Below, piece after piece: positions 1 to 12,233 of a stretch of 64,000 bases of DNA. The DNA is from Clitoria ternatea. Taxonomy: Eukaryota; Streptophyta; Magnoliopsida; Fabales; Fabaceae. The DNA lies in contig CM075671.1 in assembly GCA_037962975.1 (NCBI GenBank), forward strand, positions 157,717,501 through 157,781,500. Reading direction: 5' to 3'. Numbering within the stretch: the stretch's first letter is position 1; every line of letters starts with the position of its first letter. The position numbers and the translations under genes are program-made. The notes under the pieces were generated by a model, which saw nothing but the letters and a program-made list of their open reading frames with translations, ran no database searches and was not told the DNA's origin.

Positions 1-589
1 TCTGGAGGAAGACACAGTCTTTTCCAAAATCCTTTTCACTTCTCGATTTGAAATCTCAGCCTGTCCATTGGTTTGTGGATGATATGTTGTGGCCAATTTA
101 TGTCTCACTCTATAGTGTTGTAACACTTTCTGAAGAACTTTGTTACAAAAATGTGATCCTCCATCACTGATCAAAGTTCTTGGTGTTCCAAACCTACAAA
201 AAATATTTTTCTTCAAGAAATTCACTACAGTTTTGGTGTCAGCATTAGGTGAAGCAATTGCTTCTACCCATTTTGAAACATAATCAACTGCCAAAAGAAT
301 GTATTGATTAAATTGAGAGTAAGGAAAGGGTCCCATGAAATCAATACCCCAACAATCAAATACCTCAACCTCTTGAATGTTTGTGAGAGGTAGTTCTTTG
401 GCAGTTATCACAAGCTTGCACAAATGAGTGAGAGTCTTTAAAAATGGAGGGCCAATACAAACCTGATTGAAGAATTTTTGCAGCAGTTCTTTCTCCATTA
501 AAATGTCCTCCATAAGGGGATTTATGACAATGCCACAACACATCTTTCTTTTCCCAATCGGGTACATAATGACGTAACAAATTATCCAT
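1..589 (-). pseudogene. Integrase of the Athila-type element, C-terminus off-window
   Basis: Integrase inserts the cDNA copy into the chromosome. Positions 589-365 carry the HHCC zinc-binding domain, ending with CDNCQRTT. Positions 360-1 carry the catalytic core: Asp in CWGIDFMG (codon 340-342), Asp in LISDGGSHF, and Glu in QAEISNREV just after the HPQTNGQ signature. All three catalytic residues are present. The zinc domain and core are in different frames, so there is an indel near 360-365. The C-terminal domain is outside the window. Confidence 0.85.
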
Positions 590-631
590 ACCAATTTTGA
601 ATAGATGAGGGTCATCCCAAACAAAGTATTT

Positions 632-2266
632 TTAATCTTTGAAAAAAAAATTTCTTTGCTGCCAAGTTAAATCATTTGGAAGAATTCCTGCTGCTTTAAA
701 ATTGGCCATATCAGCAAACCATGGCCGTTTTGTTATTTCAAAAAGTTTTTCATCAGGAAATTCTTCCAAGACGTCTTTTTCTTTGGCACTGACCTCATCA
801 TTCATTAATCTAGAAAGATGGTCAGCGACCATATTTTCGCTACCCTTTTTATCTTTGATTTCATGATCATATTCTTGAAGGAGTAAAATCTATCGGATTA
901 ACCGAGGTTTAGAATCAGTTTTGGTCAAAAGATACTTGATCGCAGCATGATCAGTGAAAACAATTATTTTTGATCCAATCAAGTATGATCTAAATTTTTC
1001 TAAGGCATACACTATGGCTAGTAATTCCTTTTTAGTAGTTGCGTAATTTATTTGATTTTCATTTAAAACTTTACTAGGATAGTGTATAACCCTAAAAAAA
1101 ATTGCATATCTTTGACCTAAAACTACTCCTACAGCATAATCACTTGCATCACACATAAGTTCAAAGGGTAAATTCCAATTAGGAGCAACAATTACAGGGG
1201 CAGAAACCAATTTTTCTTTCAAGGAATTAAAAGCTTTAAGACATGCTTCATCAAACTTGAATTCAACATCTTTATTTAAAAGATTTGTTAAAGGTTTAGT
1301 AATTTTTGAAAAATCTTGAATAAATCTTCTATAGAATCCAGCATGCCTTAAAAAACTTCTAATACCTTTTACATTCACAAGGAGTGGGAGTTTAGAGATT
1401 ACTTCTATTTTGGCTTGGTCTACTTCAATACCTTTAGAGGAAATTTTGTGACCAAGTACAATTCTTTCTTTCACCATAAAGTGATATTTCTCCCAATTGA
1501 GCACCAAATTTGTTTCAATACACCGCTTTAGTATGGTGTCCAGATTGGTTAGACATGTTTCAAATGAATTCCCAAAGACTGAGAAATCATCCATGAAAAT
1601 CTCAATGCTCTTTTCAATTAGATCTGTAAAAATAGCAAACATGCATCTTTGAAAAGTAGCAGGTGCATTACACAATCCAAATAGCATCTTCCTATATGTT
1701 AATATACCAAAGGGACATGTAAAAACAGTCTTTTCCTGATCAAGAGGGTCAACAACAATTTGATTATATCCAGAATATCCATCAAGAAAAAAATAGTAAG
1801 CTTGTCCAGACAATCTTTCAAGCATTTGATCCATAAAAGGAAGTGGAAAATGATCTTTTCTTGTTGCTTGATTTAGTTTTCTATAATCAATACACATTCT
1901 CCAACTAGTGACAGTTCTTGTTGGGATTAATTCATTTTTATCATTAACAATTACTGTCATACCACCTTTTTTTGGAACAACTTGTACATGACTTACCCAT
2001 GCACTATCAGAAATGGGATAGATAATACCTACTTTCAGCAATTTCAAAACCTCCTTCTTAGTTACCTCTTTCATGGTTGGATTGAGGCGTCTTTGGGGTT
2101 GAGCAATAGGTTTAAAATTATCTTCCAGTAAAATCTTATGCATGAAATATGATGGACTTATACCTTTTAGATCTTCAAGTGTCCATCCAATTGCTTCTTG
2201 ATTCCTTTTCAAGACTTCAACCAGTTTTTCTTCTTCTATTTCACTTAACAAATTACTAATAATCAC
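632..2266 (-). pseudogene. Reverse transcriptase-RNase H of the Athila-type element
   Basis: The long open stretch 2266-890 has the RT fingers and palm: the PKKGG and WRMCIDYRKLNQATRKDHFPLP region, then FMDD at 1597-1586 as the catalytic YxDD variant. The RNase H domain follows, with Asp in MCDASDYAVG, Glu in KKELLAIVYALE and Asp in VFTDHAAIKYL. Just after LIR the frame meets TAG where relatives have Trp, and it continues through the tail NMVADHLSRL (about 845-810) to a second stop near 632. It is the central part of pol, directly upstream of the integrase. The catalytic residues look intact but the stops prevent a full polyprotein. Confidence 0.88.
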
Positions 2267-2281
2267 TGGTTTTAAATTACC

Positions 2282-3480
2282 TTATTTCAAAAAGATATAC
2301 TTTAAGTTGGAAGGTAGCACTTTCAATTCAGGCCTCTTGATTTCTTCAATAGGTACTTCTTGAATTTCTTCAATTTCTCCTGATTTAGGGAAAATTTCTT
2401 TCCCTTGATCAAGATCTTCAAGATATTTGTCTACCTGTTTTTCTTCTTCTTCACTCAAGAATTCCACAGAGTTAGTTAATAACTTATTTAAAGGATCAGA
2501 ATTCGACATACCTGTGGATATGGAGAAGCAGACTTTGTCGAGAACATCCACCTTAAAACAATCTTGTTTTGGATTGGGATGTTTCATGGCTTTGAAAACA
2601 TCAAAGTTTACTTCTTCATCATGAACTCTTACTACCAACTTTCCATTATCTACATCAATGAGCACTCTAGCAGTCTTCATGAATGGTCTTCCCAGGATTA
2701 GGGGAACTTCAACCTCTTCTTCCATGTCTAAAACCACAAAGTCAACAGGGAAGTAGAACTTGTCAACTTTCACAAGTACATCTTCCACAATACCATAGGG
2801 TCTTTTGATTCATCTATCAGCCAATTGTAGAGTCATCTTTGTTCTTTGAGGATCAAGGTCACCAATTCGCTTCAGCATACTTAGAGGCATTAGATTAATG
2901 CTAGCCCCTAAGTCTAACAAGGTTTTTCCAATATTCATCCCTCCAATGGAGACAGGAATGGTGAAACTTCTAGGGTCTTTCGACTTTTATGGCATGTTAT
3001 GTTGCAAAATAGCACTGCAACCTACTTCAAGTTCAACGATTTCTTCATCATACCTCCTCTTTTTGGTGAGCAATTCTTTCATAAACTTTGCATATGTTGG
3101 CATCTGTTCCAATGCCTCAGAAAATAGAATGTTTATGTGTAATTGCTTAAAGATTTCAAGGAATCTCTTGTATTCCTTTTCCTTATCCTTCTTTGATGGT
3201 GCATGTGGATAAGGTAAATCTTTAACTGGAGGTGTCTGACCCAAATACTGATTTTTTTGTTTTTAATTTTTTGATTTTTTGTTTTTCTTTTTCACCATTC
3301 TTTTCTACATCTTTTTTCTCCTCTTCTTCTTTCTTTTCTTCTTTTTCTTTTTCTTCTTCTTTTTTCTCTTCTTCTTTTTCTTTACAATCATTTCCTACAA
3401 CTTTACCACTTCTTGCCTTGCTTCAAATCTTGACCTCGGTATCATGCTGTTGGTCGTGCATACTCTGGGACCTGACAAAA
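2282..3480 (-). pseudogene. Gag C-terminus and protease of the Athila-type element
   Basis: On the minus strand, 3480-3250 encodes a highly charged Lys/Glu-rich linker (the TTC/CTT tract on the plus strand). The stretch 3244-2987 is the gag end, with YPHAPSKKDKEKEYKRFLEIF. The aspartic protease follows with active site DLGAS at 2914-2900 and a flap region ending in LILGRPFMKTARVLIDVD. An indel near 2990 separates gag from protease, a TGA at 2812-2810 interrupts the protease, and a stop near 2282 separates it from RT. The first part of gag is not recognisable. Confidence 0.75.
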
Positions 3481-5569
3481 AATCATGAGTGTACTCGTAT
3501 GATGGTGTAAGGTGGTACGCTGGGGTCAAGGAAAACTTGGTTCAAAGACAAATTTTATAACTTGTATAACTCAACCTTTTTTTATAGTTTAGACTTAAAA
3601 TACTCTTAAAAATGCAATAATTTATTCTTTCCTATAAAAACACACTTAACCAAATATTTAATAATTATAATACATATATACATAGAAATACTTAATTAAT
3701 TAAGAAAAATACTTGAATAATTAAGTCTCTTTGAGACTTATCATTAGCACACAAAAAGGTCACTTATAAACTATAAAATATAAGTAGCTAGTGGACCAAA
3801 CTTAATGTAATATTTTTTATTTTTATCACTAAGAGCCAAGTAAAAACACATTAGTGGGCTGCACAAACCAAAGAGGGGATGCAATGCTTATTTAGAGGCT
3901 TTTACATTCAAATTTTTATGTTTTGCTTAGAAATGGCCTGGAATACATCAATTGCTACTAGATTCTTTCAAGCCTTTTCTTTGTCTTTCTTTTTTTGAAC
4001 TTCTTAAACATTTTCCCTCCTATTTTATCTGTATTTTTACTCCTTATACTACACCAACTAATTACCCAAAATTTTCCACAAAATCATCAAAATTCAATAA
4101 TGATACACTAATACATATTTTGCATCTTCTTCCAACATCAAAAAGGCATGGAAGGCATGATATGAGACATGTAAATTAAATTATATGAGATGGAAATAAG
4201 GATGATAATGATGCCTAAAGTTGCTAGAAAAAAGCAAACAAACACTAGAAAAATCACACACTAAGACAACTAAACCTACAAATTGTGAGCAATGTACCAC
4301 CAAAGAGTGTAATGGCCTATGACCAAACTTTGGAGCTTGAAATACACTAAATTAAATGCAATTTAGTGCAGGAATTTCCAGCACCTAAAAGATATAGAAA
4401 AACATAAGAAAAACCTAAAGAAATACACAATTGAAGCTCCATAACATAAGAGATAACTTCTAACATAAGAAAAAAAGATCAAACACTTATAATACATGAC
4501 AAATGTGGCACCTAAACATACATATTTAGATCAATATTTTCATAATTAATGACGCAAACAAAACAAATTGAAAACTACAAAAGAAAACAAACACAAAAAG
4601 ATCAAAAAAAGATAAACCATATAAATGCCTTGAATTCTAAATATAAATAAGTATGGATCCATAAAATTTTTTGGCTCCAAATGAAACCAAACTCTTAGGT
4701 TATATTTTGGTCCATATTAGCAACAATAGTTATGAAGAATAAAATTTTAAAGTCAATCCAAGTAGGACTAGATTTTTAGGTTTTTGAAGTTTTTGGAGGG
4801 AAAATGAATTGCTTCATGGAATTACACATTTGATATGGTATTAGAAAAAGGAGATGACAACGAGTTCAAAACCATAGTTAGATTTAAAAAATTCATACAA
4901 ATGAATAGTAGATTTGAGAAAACAACCTTAAGATCAAAATGTTCAATGACACCACATGATGTAAACTTTGGATCTAGAGCATTCTTCATCTATAATCGTT
5001 GCTCTATGAAATCAATATCTTCTCCATGATGCTAAGTGTAGGAGATCAAGGGAGATGGATTAGGCACTATTCTTGGAGAGATAAACAATATGAGGAATTT
5101 CACCATCCATTATAGGATCTAAAGGATAAGAACATGAAAATAGAGCTCTAAACACTCTAAAATTTAGAAAGAGAATCACTTAAATTTCTAGATTTCATTT
5201 AAATGACTAAAAGTGAGTGAAAATACAAAGGAGAGAGGTTTGTATAGACCATCTCTCTGGCTTCAAAGTGGCACCTAAATGGATGGGCCTCGAAGTCCCA
5301 TCTATGGACCAAAGTAAAAGGAGACACACAAGGCCCAAAAGTAGCGCAAAGAAAGGAAAGTATTTACAAGGCCCAAAATGATAAACATAGTCATGCAAGG
5401 CCCAAACCTAATTACTAAATCAAAAAGCCAATTAGGCTAAGCCTATGTACATAATAATGAAAGAAACCCAAAGAGTGGCCTAAAAATGACTATGAAGCCT
5501 CACCTTAAAAAGTGGTACATGAGGAGCGGGAGGGGGTCTTCAATGTGATATCCATGTGCTCAGGCCTAT
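3481..5569. other. Non-coding AT-rich stretch, probably LTR or 3' UTR remnant
   Basis: I see no coding sequence here. It lies between the gag of the Athila-type element and the 3' end of the minus-strand gypsy pol fragment at 5570-6029, so it is most likely LTR and untranslated sequence of one or both. I could not find paired LTR ends, a target duplication or a primer site. Short open frames have no recognisable composition or motif. Confidence 0.4.
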
Positions 5570-6029
5570 TATATGCTTTAGCAATGAAGGATAGTGAAGG
5601 CTTTCTTTGGTTTTTTTAGCCCTTGACCTAGTCAAAGGGCCTTGAAAAGCCTCTAATGCATCCTTCACTCTACTTATGGTCTTCAATTATGTGAAGTCCT
5701 CATCATGCTCCCTCTTCTCAAAAGGATCTAGCCTCAAATCCAAGCCATGATCATCATCAGTATCACCTATAAAACAAGGGAGATATCAAAAATATTAAAT
5801 GTAGCACTCATGTCACACTCACCAAGGTGGTCTAGCTTATAAGCATTGTTACTGATCTTGTTTACAATCTAAAAGGAACCATCACCAAGATAACTAAGTT
5901 TGGACTTCCTAAGAGTAGGAAACCTTTTCTTCCTTAAATAAAACTAAACCAAACTTCAAAAGATACCTCTATTCTTTCTTTATTAGAACACCTAGCATAG
6001 TGCTCATTTTCCCTTTGTATTTAGTTTGA
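5570..6029 (-). pseudogene. Ty3/gypsy integrase C-terminal fragment, left copy
   Basis: Translating the minus strand from 6029 gives the end of a gypsy integrase: remnants of the HLGDG and KLDLLGE-type block (about 5900-5830), then DLRLDPFEKREHDED and GPLTRSRAKKTKESL (about 5760-5600), the usual tail of this polyprotein family. It is broken by stops and small indels. At 6029/6030 it is cut by the LTR of the LARD-like element. A second, diverged copy of the 5815-6029 part lies at 41526-41735, beyond the other end of that element. Confidence 0.65.
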
Positions 6030-7926
6030 TGATTCAAAGAATAAACTTATAAGGGGGGTTGAATAAGTCTGTTCTCTTTTTTAAACCAAAAAGTGATATT
6101 TAATTGAAAGCAAGATTAGAATAGCAGAGCAGACTTTTATGAGTCAATAAAGGCACACGAGAGAGCAATAGACATTTGTAAGATATGGGGAAAGAAAGAG
6201 CACACAAGAAATTTATACTGGTTCACTTCTAACTCAAGCTACATCCAGTACCTTTAGACTTAAAGGGTTTTTCACTATGTAAAATAACTCTTTTACATAA
6301 TCAGCATAGATTGTGCCCTTGAGTATTATTGAATCTAGCCACTCCTAGCTTAAGCACAAACTATGCTTCCAAGTATTCTTAACACCAACCACTCCTGGCT
6401 CACAGAGTATTCTTTTGCAGCACCCACTCCTGGGGCAGACCCGAGTATTCTTTTACAAGCCACTCTTGGCTTAAACCCAAGTATTTTTTTCAAAAGCCTC
6501 TTCAGGCTAGTGTTTCCCAACAGGTCTACCAGACCTGTGCTTACAAGAGATTGAAAGAATTAAAACAAAACAAAATAAGTCTTTTAACATAGCAGAGCTA
6601 AGTGATAACCTGATAAACAGGTTTATGAAGAAAGAAAAGGACTTATTTTCATATAGGGCTTAGTGCATGTACAAGATGAGATATAAGCACTAACTGCACT
6701 AAGCTTGAAAGCTTAATTAGAAATGATGTGCTCATAGAAGGTACTGAGATGTACACAATAAATTTCTGACTTGGATTGCTAGTGCTTCTGGAATGTGAAT
6801 GGATTGCACATGGAGAGCTTTCATTTTCTTCATGGCAAAATTCCTTAGTCTTGAATCTTCTTCTCGAGCTGATTTCCATTTCTTTTTTCTCTTAGGCTTT
6901 TGCATACAAACTTTTGTAGTTTGTTTGTATTTTTGTTTTTCTTGTTCATACTACTTTTTGTGTGTTTTTCCCATCTCTATTATTTTTTCTCTTTTACAAG
7001 ATCTCTCTCTTTTTATTTCTTTTATCTCTTACTCTTAGCATTTCTTGCTCTCATTCTCTTTTTCTTTTCTTCACGCCTTTTCAGCCACATGAATAAAAAG
7101 GATGATTCTATATATAAGATTTCCTTGTTGAGCCCAAAGAAAAAGGATAGTAGTTAAGTGACCTTTGAGAGAGGATACAACCGTTGAGAGAATTGTTACA
7201 CAAAGGACAAAAGCTCTTTGGTCAGAGAGAGACATTCTAAATAAGTAATATAGGTCAGAGGGCTTCAAGACTTGTGTAATCATAGGCATAGTAGAAGTAG
7301 CATAAGCTTCCACTAAATAGGAAGGCTTTTGTACAAAGGTCCTTCGAATGCATGAGGAACAAATGAAAACTTGAAGCTTCTAGAATGGATTGAGATCTGC
7401 CTTGCTTGGCTAGTCTTTTCATAAATCTTCTTTATATCCTGATCCAGAATGACAATGTTCTTTGTACCAGATTCATACGAGGACGTCCTTTGAAAATGGT
7501 TCAGGGTCTGGTGATCCATAAATTGTTGATGATGAGACTCATAAGGAGCAATTAGATTTATATTGGAGGATTTGCAAGATGTCTATAGTAACTTCTATCT
7601 TAATGAAGTATGAGAGTAGAGTCTGGTTGATAAAGGTTACCTTTAGTAGGAGACTCTTTCATATTCTTGAGGCTTGTTGTATGGCTTGACGAGTCTGGGT
7701 CTGGTATGAGTCCAGATAAGCTTTTTATATTGAAGAATATTCCAGATCTTGATTTCTTCTTTGTTTCGTCTTACTAGACTTGTGTTGTACAAAAGCTCTC
7801 CCTTTGTTTTATAGCTTATGCTTTGTATTCTAAAACACTTAGACGAACTATCAAATATTAACAAATTATGACTTTGATTAAATTAAAATACTTAATGTTG
7901 GTTATCAACAAATCTAAGATTTTTTT
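6030..7926 (-). mobile_element. 3' LTR of the LARD-like element
   Basis: It starts on the plus strand with TGATTCAAAGAA, matching TGGTTCAAAGAA at 32757. Its first 735 bp align with 32757-33460 and its last 410 bp with 41117-41525. Both copies share AATCTAAGATTTTTT at the right, after which the right copy stops. The true inner boundary could therefore lie further right, up to a polypurine-like tract at 8284-8301. Bases 6765-7517 are absent from the other LTR. Confidence 0.65.
7109..7116 (-). promoter_or_regulatory. Candidate TATA box of the LARD-like LTR
   Basis: TATATATA in the middle of the LTR, read on the minus strand, is the best TATA candidate for this element. It lies inside the segment that has been deleted from the right-hand (5') LTR. 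Prediction from sequence only. Confidence 0.35.
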
Positions 7927-7992
7927 AGAAGTCTTCTTGGTTCTAACAATTTATTTGTTGATAGCAAACATTAAGTCTATTAATTTAAGCGA
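7874..7992. repeat. Imperfect inverted repeat near the LTR edge
   Basis: Arms at about 7874-7910 and 7956-7992 are reverse complements with a few mismatches. The inner ends read TTATCAACA and TGTTGATA, and the loop is about 45 bp. The left arm is shared with the right-hand LTR (41470-41510). It could be an LTR edge followed by an inverted partial copy, or a hairpin within a longer LTR. Confidence 0.5.
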
Positions 7993-8283
7993 AGTCTTGT
8001 GAATTTCAATAAAGCTTATTTATTAAGCACAAGTTAAAGTTTGAGAAATACTTACAATGATTGCAATAGAATATTGTTTTCAAGTTATTATTGACTAATA
8101 TACTAGAGAGAATTCTTTCATAGATAGGAAGTTAGAATAATAAATAATTATAAGGCAATTAGTGAAGCAATTGAAAATATTATAGAGATAAAGGAAATTT
8201 TTAACAAACATTAACTTTGATTAAAAAACAACTAAAAGACTTGAAAAATTTTAAATAGACAATCTCAGATTGTTTAGTTCTTT

Positions 8284-8301
8284 GCTTCTTTTCCCCCTTT
8301 T
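8284..8301 (-). other. Candidate polypurine tract of the LARD-like element
   Basis: On the minus strand this reads AAAAGGGGGAAAAGAAGC, a typical plus-strand-synthesis primer for an LTR element. It lies between the end of the internal ORF (8367) and the 3' LTR. The spacing to the LTR edge shared by both copies is about 360 bp. That means either the LTR extends further right than the truncated partner shows, or this tract is not the functional one. Confidence 0.4.
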
Positions 8302-8366
8302 GATATCAACAAAAATAGAATATGAAGGATGGAATAAGTTGAGCCATGGGGAGGGTTAAGGAGAGA

Positions 8367-9121
8367 TCAAGACTGATTTGAACTATTAGAGCTGGAACCA
8401 GCTTCACCTATCATCCATAAAATATGATTCCATATTCTCCTAGCATCATCCTCAGTGTTTTTATCAAACTGTAAGAGTCTTGATACTTCTTCATCTGAGA
8501 GTCTTCTTGGTCTAGATTCATCCCATGCAAGCACATATGGTTGAACCAAATTAGAAATAGGTTCTTTCCTTTTCTTGGATAATTGAATCTTAACCTGAAG
8601 GCAAAGCTTGTCTAGAGCAATGAGGATCTTTGTTGGAGATAGGATAAAAGCAGACTTTCCTTTTCCACTTATGATCTCAGTTAATGATCTTCCTTGTTGA
8701 ATATCTAGCATAATTGCTCTTTGTTCTTTCTTGAGCTTGTAGTACATTGCAGCATCAAAAGCTGAGTAGAGACTATCATCAAGAAGTATTTCTTATGCGG
8801 GTAGAGGTGGAACAAATTTGGATGAGGAGATGGATAGCATTCTGAATTCATTAGCCTAAAGTCTGGTTTCTGGATGATGACTGGGCATTAAAGTGAATGA
8901 GGGTGTGCAGGTCTGCAATACTTGATTTGAAGCAAGGGCAACGGATGTGGTTTCTAGATGAGATGGAGGTTGATCAGAGAGTACCAGAGATGGATTTTCT
9001 GAAGGTGGAGGTGTTGGAATAGTTTCTGGTTCAGGTGTGGCTGACTTGGAGTCTGAGGAGTCAAATACCAAAGGATTAGCAACAGAGACTCCTTTTGAAA
9101 TAATTTTTCTTATAGAGATAT
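8367..9121 (-). pseudogene. LARD internal ORF, C-terminal part
   Basis: Two open stretches belong together. 9071-8856 is a Pro/Ser-rich linker (PEPETIPTPPPSENPS). 8747-8367 is a charged, probably helical domain ending in LSDEEVSRLLQFDKNTEDDARR and a Ser/Asn tail. I do not recognise a catalytic motif. Upstream, the frame continues beyond the solo LTR at 9122-11736 into 11742-12164 when the LTR and one GATAT copy are ignored. The same ORF begins at 31918. The function of this protein type in plant LTR elements is unknown. Confidence 0.5.
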
Positions 9122-9324
9122 TGTGATGTCCTACGTCAATTTATATTTATTTTTACATGTTTAATTAATTTCATAATAAATTTTTCACATTTAATTAAAT
9201 TTAATTAGGTCTTAATTCAAAATAATATTTATTTTTACTAAACAGAGTTAAAATAATAATTATATAACATCTCAAAACTCTAAAACCCAATTAAGTTTGA
9301 AAGAAATCAAAAACCTGAAACAGG

Positions 9325-9400
9325 GGCCTGACGTTGCGCGCCAACCCCACACATAGCATCAACCCCGCCCTGTGCACCTCACGCGTAGCGTGGGCATGAG
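9325..9400. repeat. GC-rich GCGC/ACGCGT palindrome cluster, inner end of the solo LTR
   Basis: A short GC-rich island in AT-rich sequence with TTGCGCGCCAA and CACGCGTAGCGTG. The same core (GACGCTACGCGTCC) recurs at 11510-11610 near the opposite LTR end. Confidence 0.55.
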
Positions 9401-10706
9401 AGTAGCAGCAACAGGTGCTGATACACATTTTAGGCCAAACGGCCAACTTCTAACCTACCCAATTGGCTCGTTTTAGGTCCGATTGCCATGAAACTTCACA
9501 GGCCATATGTTTTCCCTATTATGATGCAGAATGCAGTTGTAAGTTATGCGCAGAATGCAGTTTAACTCAATTAGGTGCAAAACCCTAAATGGATTCCAAT
9601 TGGCCTAAGGCCAATGCACACAGATTCTAAATATCCTAGGGAACCTATTGGTACCTTCCGGGGGTCCCAAAACCCGTCGGATCTCCAAATCAACTATTCA
9701 GTTCCTTACATCCCCTAGTTACTCACTATATACACAACCTTTAAATCAATCAAATCATCAATCCATACATCCATCTACTATTCCATACATCACACACAGC
9801 ATTCATGCATATCACAGTTCCTGCCCATATCATTCATCATTCACACATCATTGGCTCTGTACCATAATTTTATATCATCATCATCAACAATTCATCACAT
9901 CACATCAAACACAATCATAACAAAGTCATTAGACATAATTTGTTATCTATCATACACCATAATAATCTATTGCTTATTACACACCTAAGCACATACATCT
10001 ATATATTACATTCATTCATTCATTCATCCTTGGCATCAATCTTCCACTTGGCGCACCTCCGCGACATTAGCATCATCCCTGTCACTGGTCACTAAAATGA
10101 AACAACAGCAAGGGTGAGTGTTTGGATTATCATAATTAATATAGAACAGAATAATAAACTTAACAATACCTACTACTCTTTGTTATTACATAATTTCTCT
10201 CAATTGCCTGCACTTGTCCGTGTCAATATAAATACACATATACATACTAATCTTTAACTCATTCAATGTCACAAACTCATCATAATTTCCATAGCTCACT
10301 CAAACTATACATTCATTTCAAATCACTAGTCAATATAAGATCCACATATATCACAATTGACTCTCATACAATTTGACACCTAGTATTCGGATACTAAAGG
10401 ACTGGCCTTCAGCTGGGAGTCCGACTTGACATCCCGTGAACCCGACTTGGTTCACCGAACCTGACTTGGCTCTCCACCTCAACCACTAGGTCTGACTTGA
10501 CCACTGGGTAGCTCAACTAGGCACAAAGACCACGGGAGCCAGAAAACGAGGGGTATACATACTGTTGGCCATCCCATACCACATAATCACATATCATATC
10601 TCATAAACATGGCATATCAACAACAAACAACATATACAACTACCAGAAACTGGCACGTGCTCACAATACAGGGCGACCGACTTGTCAAGCCCACCAAACG
10701 TCATCA

Positions 10707-10732
10707 CATATATATATATATATATATATATT
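10707..10732. repeat. (AT)n microsatellite
   Basis: Uninterrupted TA/AT dinucleotide tract within the solo LTR. A second, shorter one lies at about 10809-10829. Confidence 0.9.
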
Positions 10733-11509
10733 AATTCGCCAATAATCCATAACTCCACAATCTTAGTCATACTCGAATATGCATATACATCTCAAGGTGG
10801 AAATATCGCACATATATATATATATATATTACTTTCATTATTCAAATCATTATTCACATCGATCAAAATAGTTATTCAATTACATAATTAACTCAATCAA
10901 CATATTTCTTCCACATTCAGCCACCCAATATCCTTCACAAACTCACATATTTATAACTATTATATTTAGTCAATCTACGTTATTTATAACACCTCTTAAT
11001 CAATTTCTAAAATTCTCATAATCTATTTTCGTATCAATTCTAATTAATTATGACCCGAACACCCCCTTACCTCGATTCTAAGCTTCCACAATTTGCTCGA
11101 GGTGTCGGTTGCGTCCTCTGGTCACTTGATTCGCTACTCCACTTCCGAATCCAAAGCCCGCTTTGCCGTTCGCTCGATTAACGCTCATTCCGGCACCTAC
11201 GGTTACCTAAACACCAAACCAATTAGTACACTTCCTTCCTCACACTCCCAAACTCATTACCCAAGCCTTCTAACTAACTAAAACTCAGAATCAAAACCCC
11301 AATCATCACATGCATATTTGGATTCATGAGAGGGAGAGGAAGAAACTATAGATTAAAGGTCCCAATTGCCTTACCTTGCCTCCTAATGCCCAAAAATGCA
11401 AGGAATTAAATCTTCAAACAAAATCAAAGCAGAATCGCCTCAGAAGAGAAGAAAATAGATGGAGAAGACTTCTGCTCGAACTGTTTTGCATGCCTATGTT
11501 TTAAGCTGA

Positions 11510-11610
11510 TTGTGACGCTGACGCTACGTGTCCCACTGGCGCTACGTGTCAACTCATTAATTCACACCTGACGCTACGCGTCCCAACCATGCTACGCGTT
11601 AAGGTCCTGA
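11510..11610. repeat. ACGCTACGCGT repeat cluster, outer end of the solo LTR
   Basis: Four or five variants of GACGCTACGYGTC in about 100 bp, the counterpart of the cluster at 9325-9400. Confidence 0.6.
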
Positions 11611-11741
11611 TGTCATTTTTCTTAAAATTCTATTTTCCACCTAATTTCTTATATATATTATTATAATTATAACCCAAATAATACTTTTATTTATTTTGTA
11701 TTTATTTTCTAATATTAAAACATCAAGGATATTACAGATAT

Positions 11742-12164
11742 TCTTCAGCATTCCCCTCATGATTCTTCTAGAGGATCTGACAGGGACAAAGGGTTTAGCA
11801 GACTTCACTGTAGGTGTAGAACAACCAAACTTTGAGTTGGAGGAAAGACTAGACTTTTCATTTTTTAGAGAGACACCAACAAATACATTAACCTTTTCTT
11901 AGGAGGGCCATACTCTTGTTGGTTAGAGTCAGAAAAGAGCTTTTAACTTAATGATTTTGAATAATTATTCAGACGTTCTTCAGCAGTTCTTTATTGAGGG
12001 GCTTCAACAGCGATGATCACGTCTGAGAAAATAGAGGCCTTGGTGATTAGGTTTCCACACATTTTTAAATCCCTTACATTTCAAACCTCAAAGCCATGAA
12101 GTTCAAAGATTCTAGACAGAACACTAAGATAAGGGATTTTCCATGGTTTCTTGGAGATAGAGGA
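11742..12164 (-). pseudogene. LARD internal ORF, middle part
   Basis: Near 12164-12080 the minus strand reads KKPWKIPYLSVLSRIFELHG, then a stop. Further down (about 11900-11742) it reads coding-like sequence with KSSLSSNSKFGCSTPTVKSA and RRIMRGMLKN. The first block resembles the end of the domain annotated in many legume retroelement proteins as putative plant transposon protein. It directly continues the ORF at 31784-31389 when the Ogre element and one GAGGA copy are ignored. It is decayed by stops and at least one indel. Confidence 0.5.
12160..12164. repeat. Target-site duplication of the Ogre element, left copy
   Basis: GAGGA immediately before the LTR start TGTGAACACC, matching GAGGA at 31384-31388 after the second LTR. 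Confidence 0.9.
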
Positions 12165-12233
12165 TGTGAACACCTATTTTAGTCCGATTGATATCCACAA
12201 GTGAAAAGAATACAAGTGAAAAAACAAACTCTG

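Larger units (their letters stand above)
1..3480 (-). mobile_element. Athila/Calypso-type Ty3/gypsy retrotransposon, partial
   Basis: Reading the minus strand from about 3480 down to base 1 gives a Lys/Glu-rich gag tail, a protease, reverse transcriptase, RNase H and an integrase core in gypsy order. The DLGAS protease motif, the GRPFMKTAR segment after it and the FMDDFSVFG form of the RT active site are typical of the plant Athila lineage. The integrase runs off the left edge, so the 3' end and 3' LTR lie outside. No 5' LTR, primer site or gag N-terminus is recognisable to the right, so the element may be cut near 3480. Several stops and frameshifts show it is dead. Confidence 0.85.
9122..11736 (-). 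mobile_element. Solo LTR of a Tekay-like chromovirus
   Basis: A 2615-bp segment flanked by the 5-bp duplication GATAT (9117-9121 and 11737-11741). On the minus strand it begins TGTAATATCC and ends GGACATCACA, like the Tekay-type LTRs elsewhere in the window (TGTAACATCC to GGCGTCACA). It has no coding region and interrupts the LARD ORF. It therefore arose by insertion followed by LTR-LTR recombination. It contains (AT)n tracts, a GACTTGG-rich block at about 10400-10510, and ACGCGT-type palindromes near both ends. Confidence 0.82.

Noticed and set aside
3232..3510. Phe/Ser-rich plus-strand open frames looking like a membrane protein
   Set aside because: They are the antisense of a Lys/Glu-rich gag linker (TTC/CTT tract).
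6799..7157. Hydrophobic plus-strand open frames suggesting a small membrane protein
   Set aside because: Within an LTR, T-rich low-complexity sequence, no start context, absent from the partner LTR.
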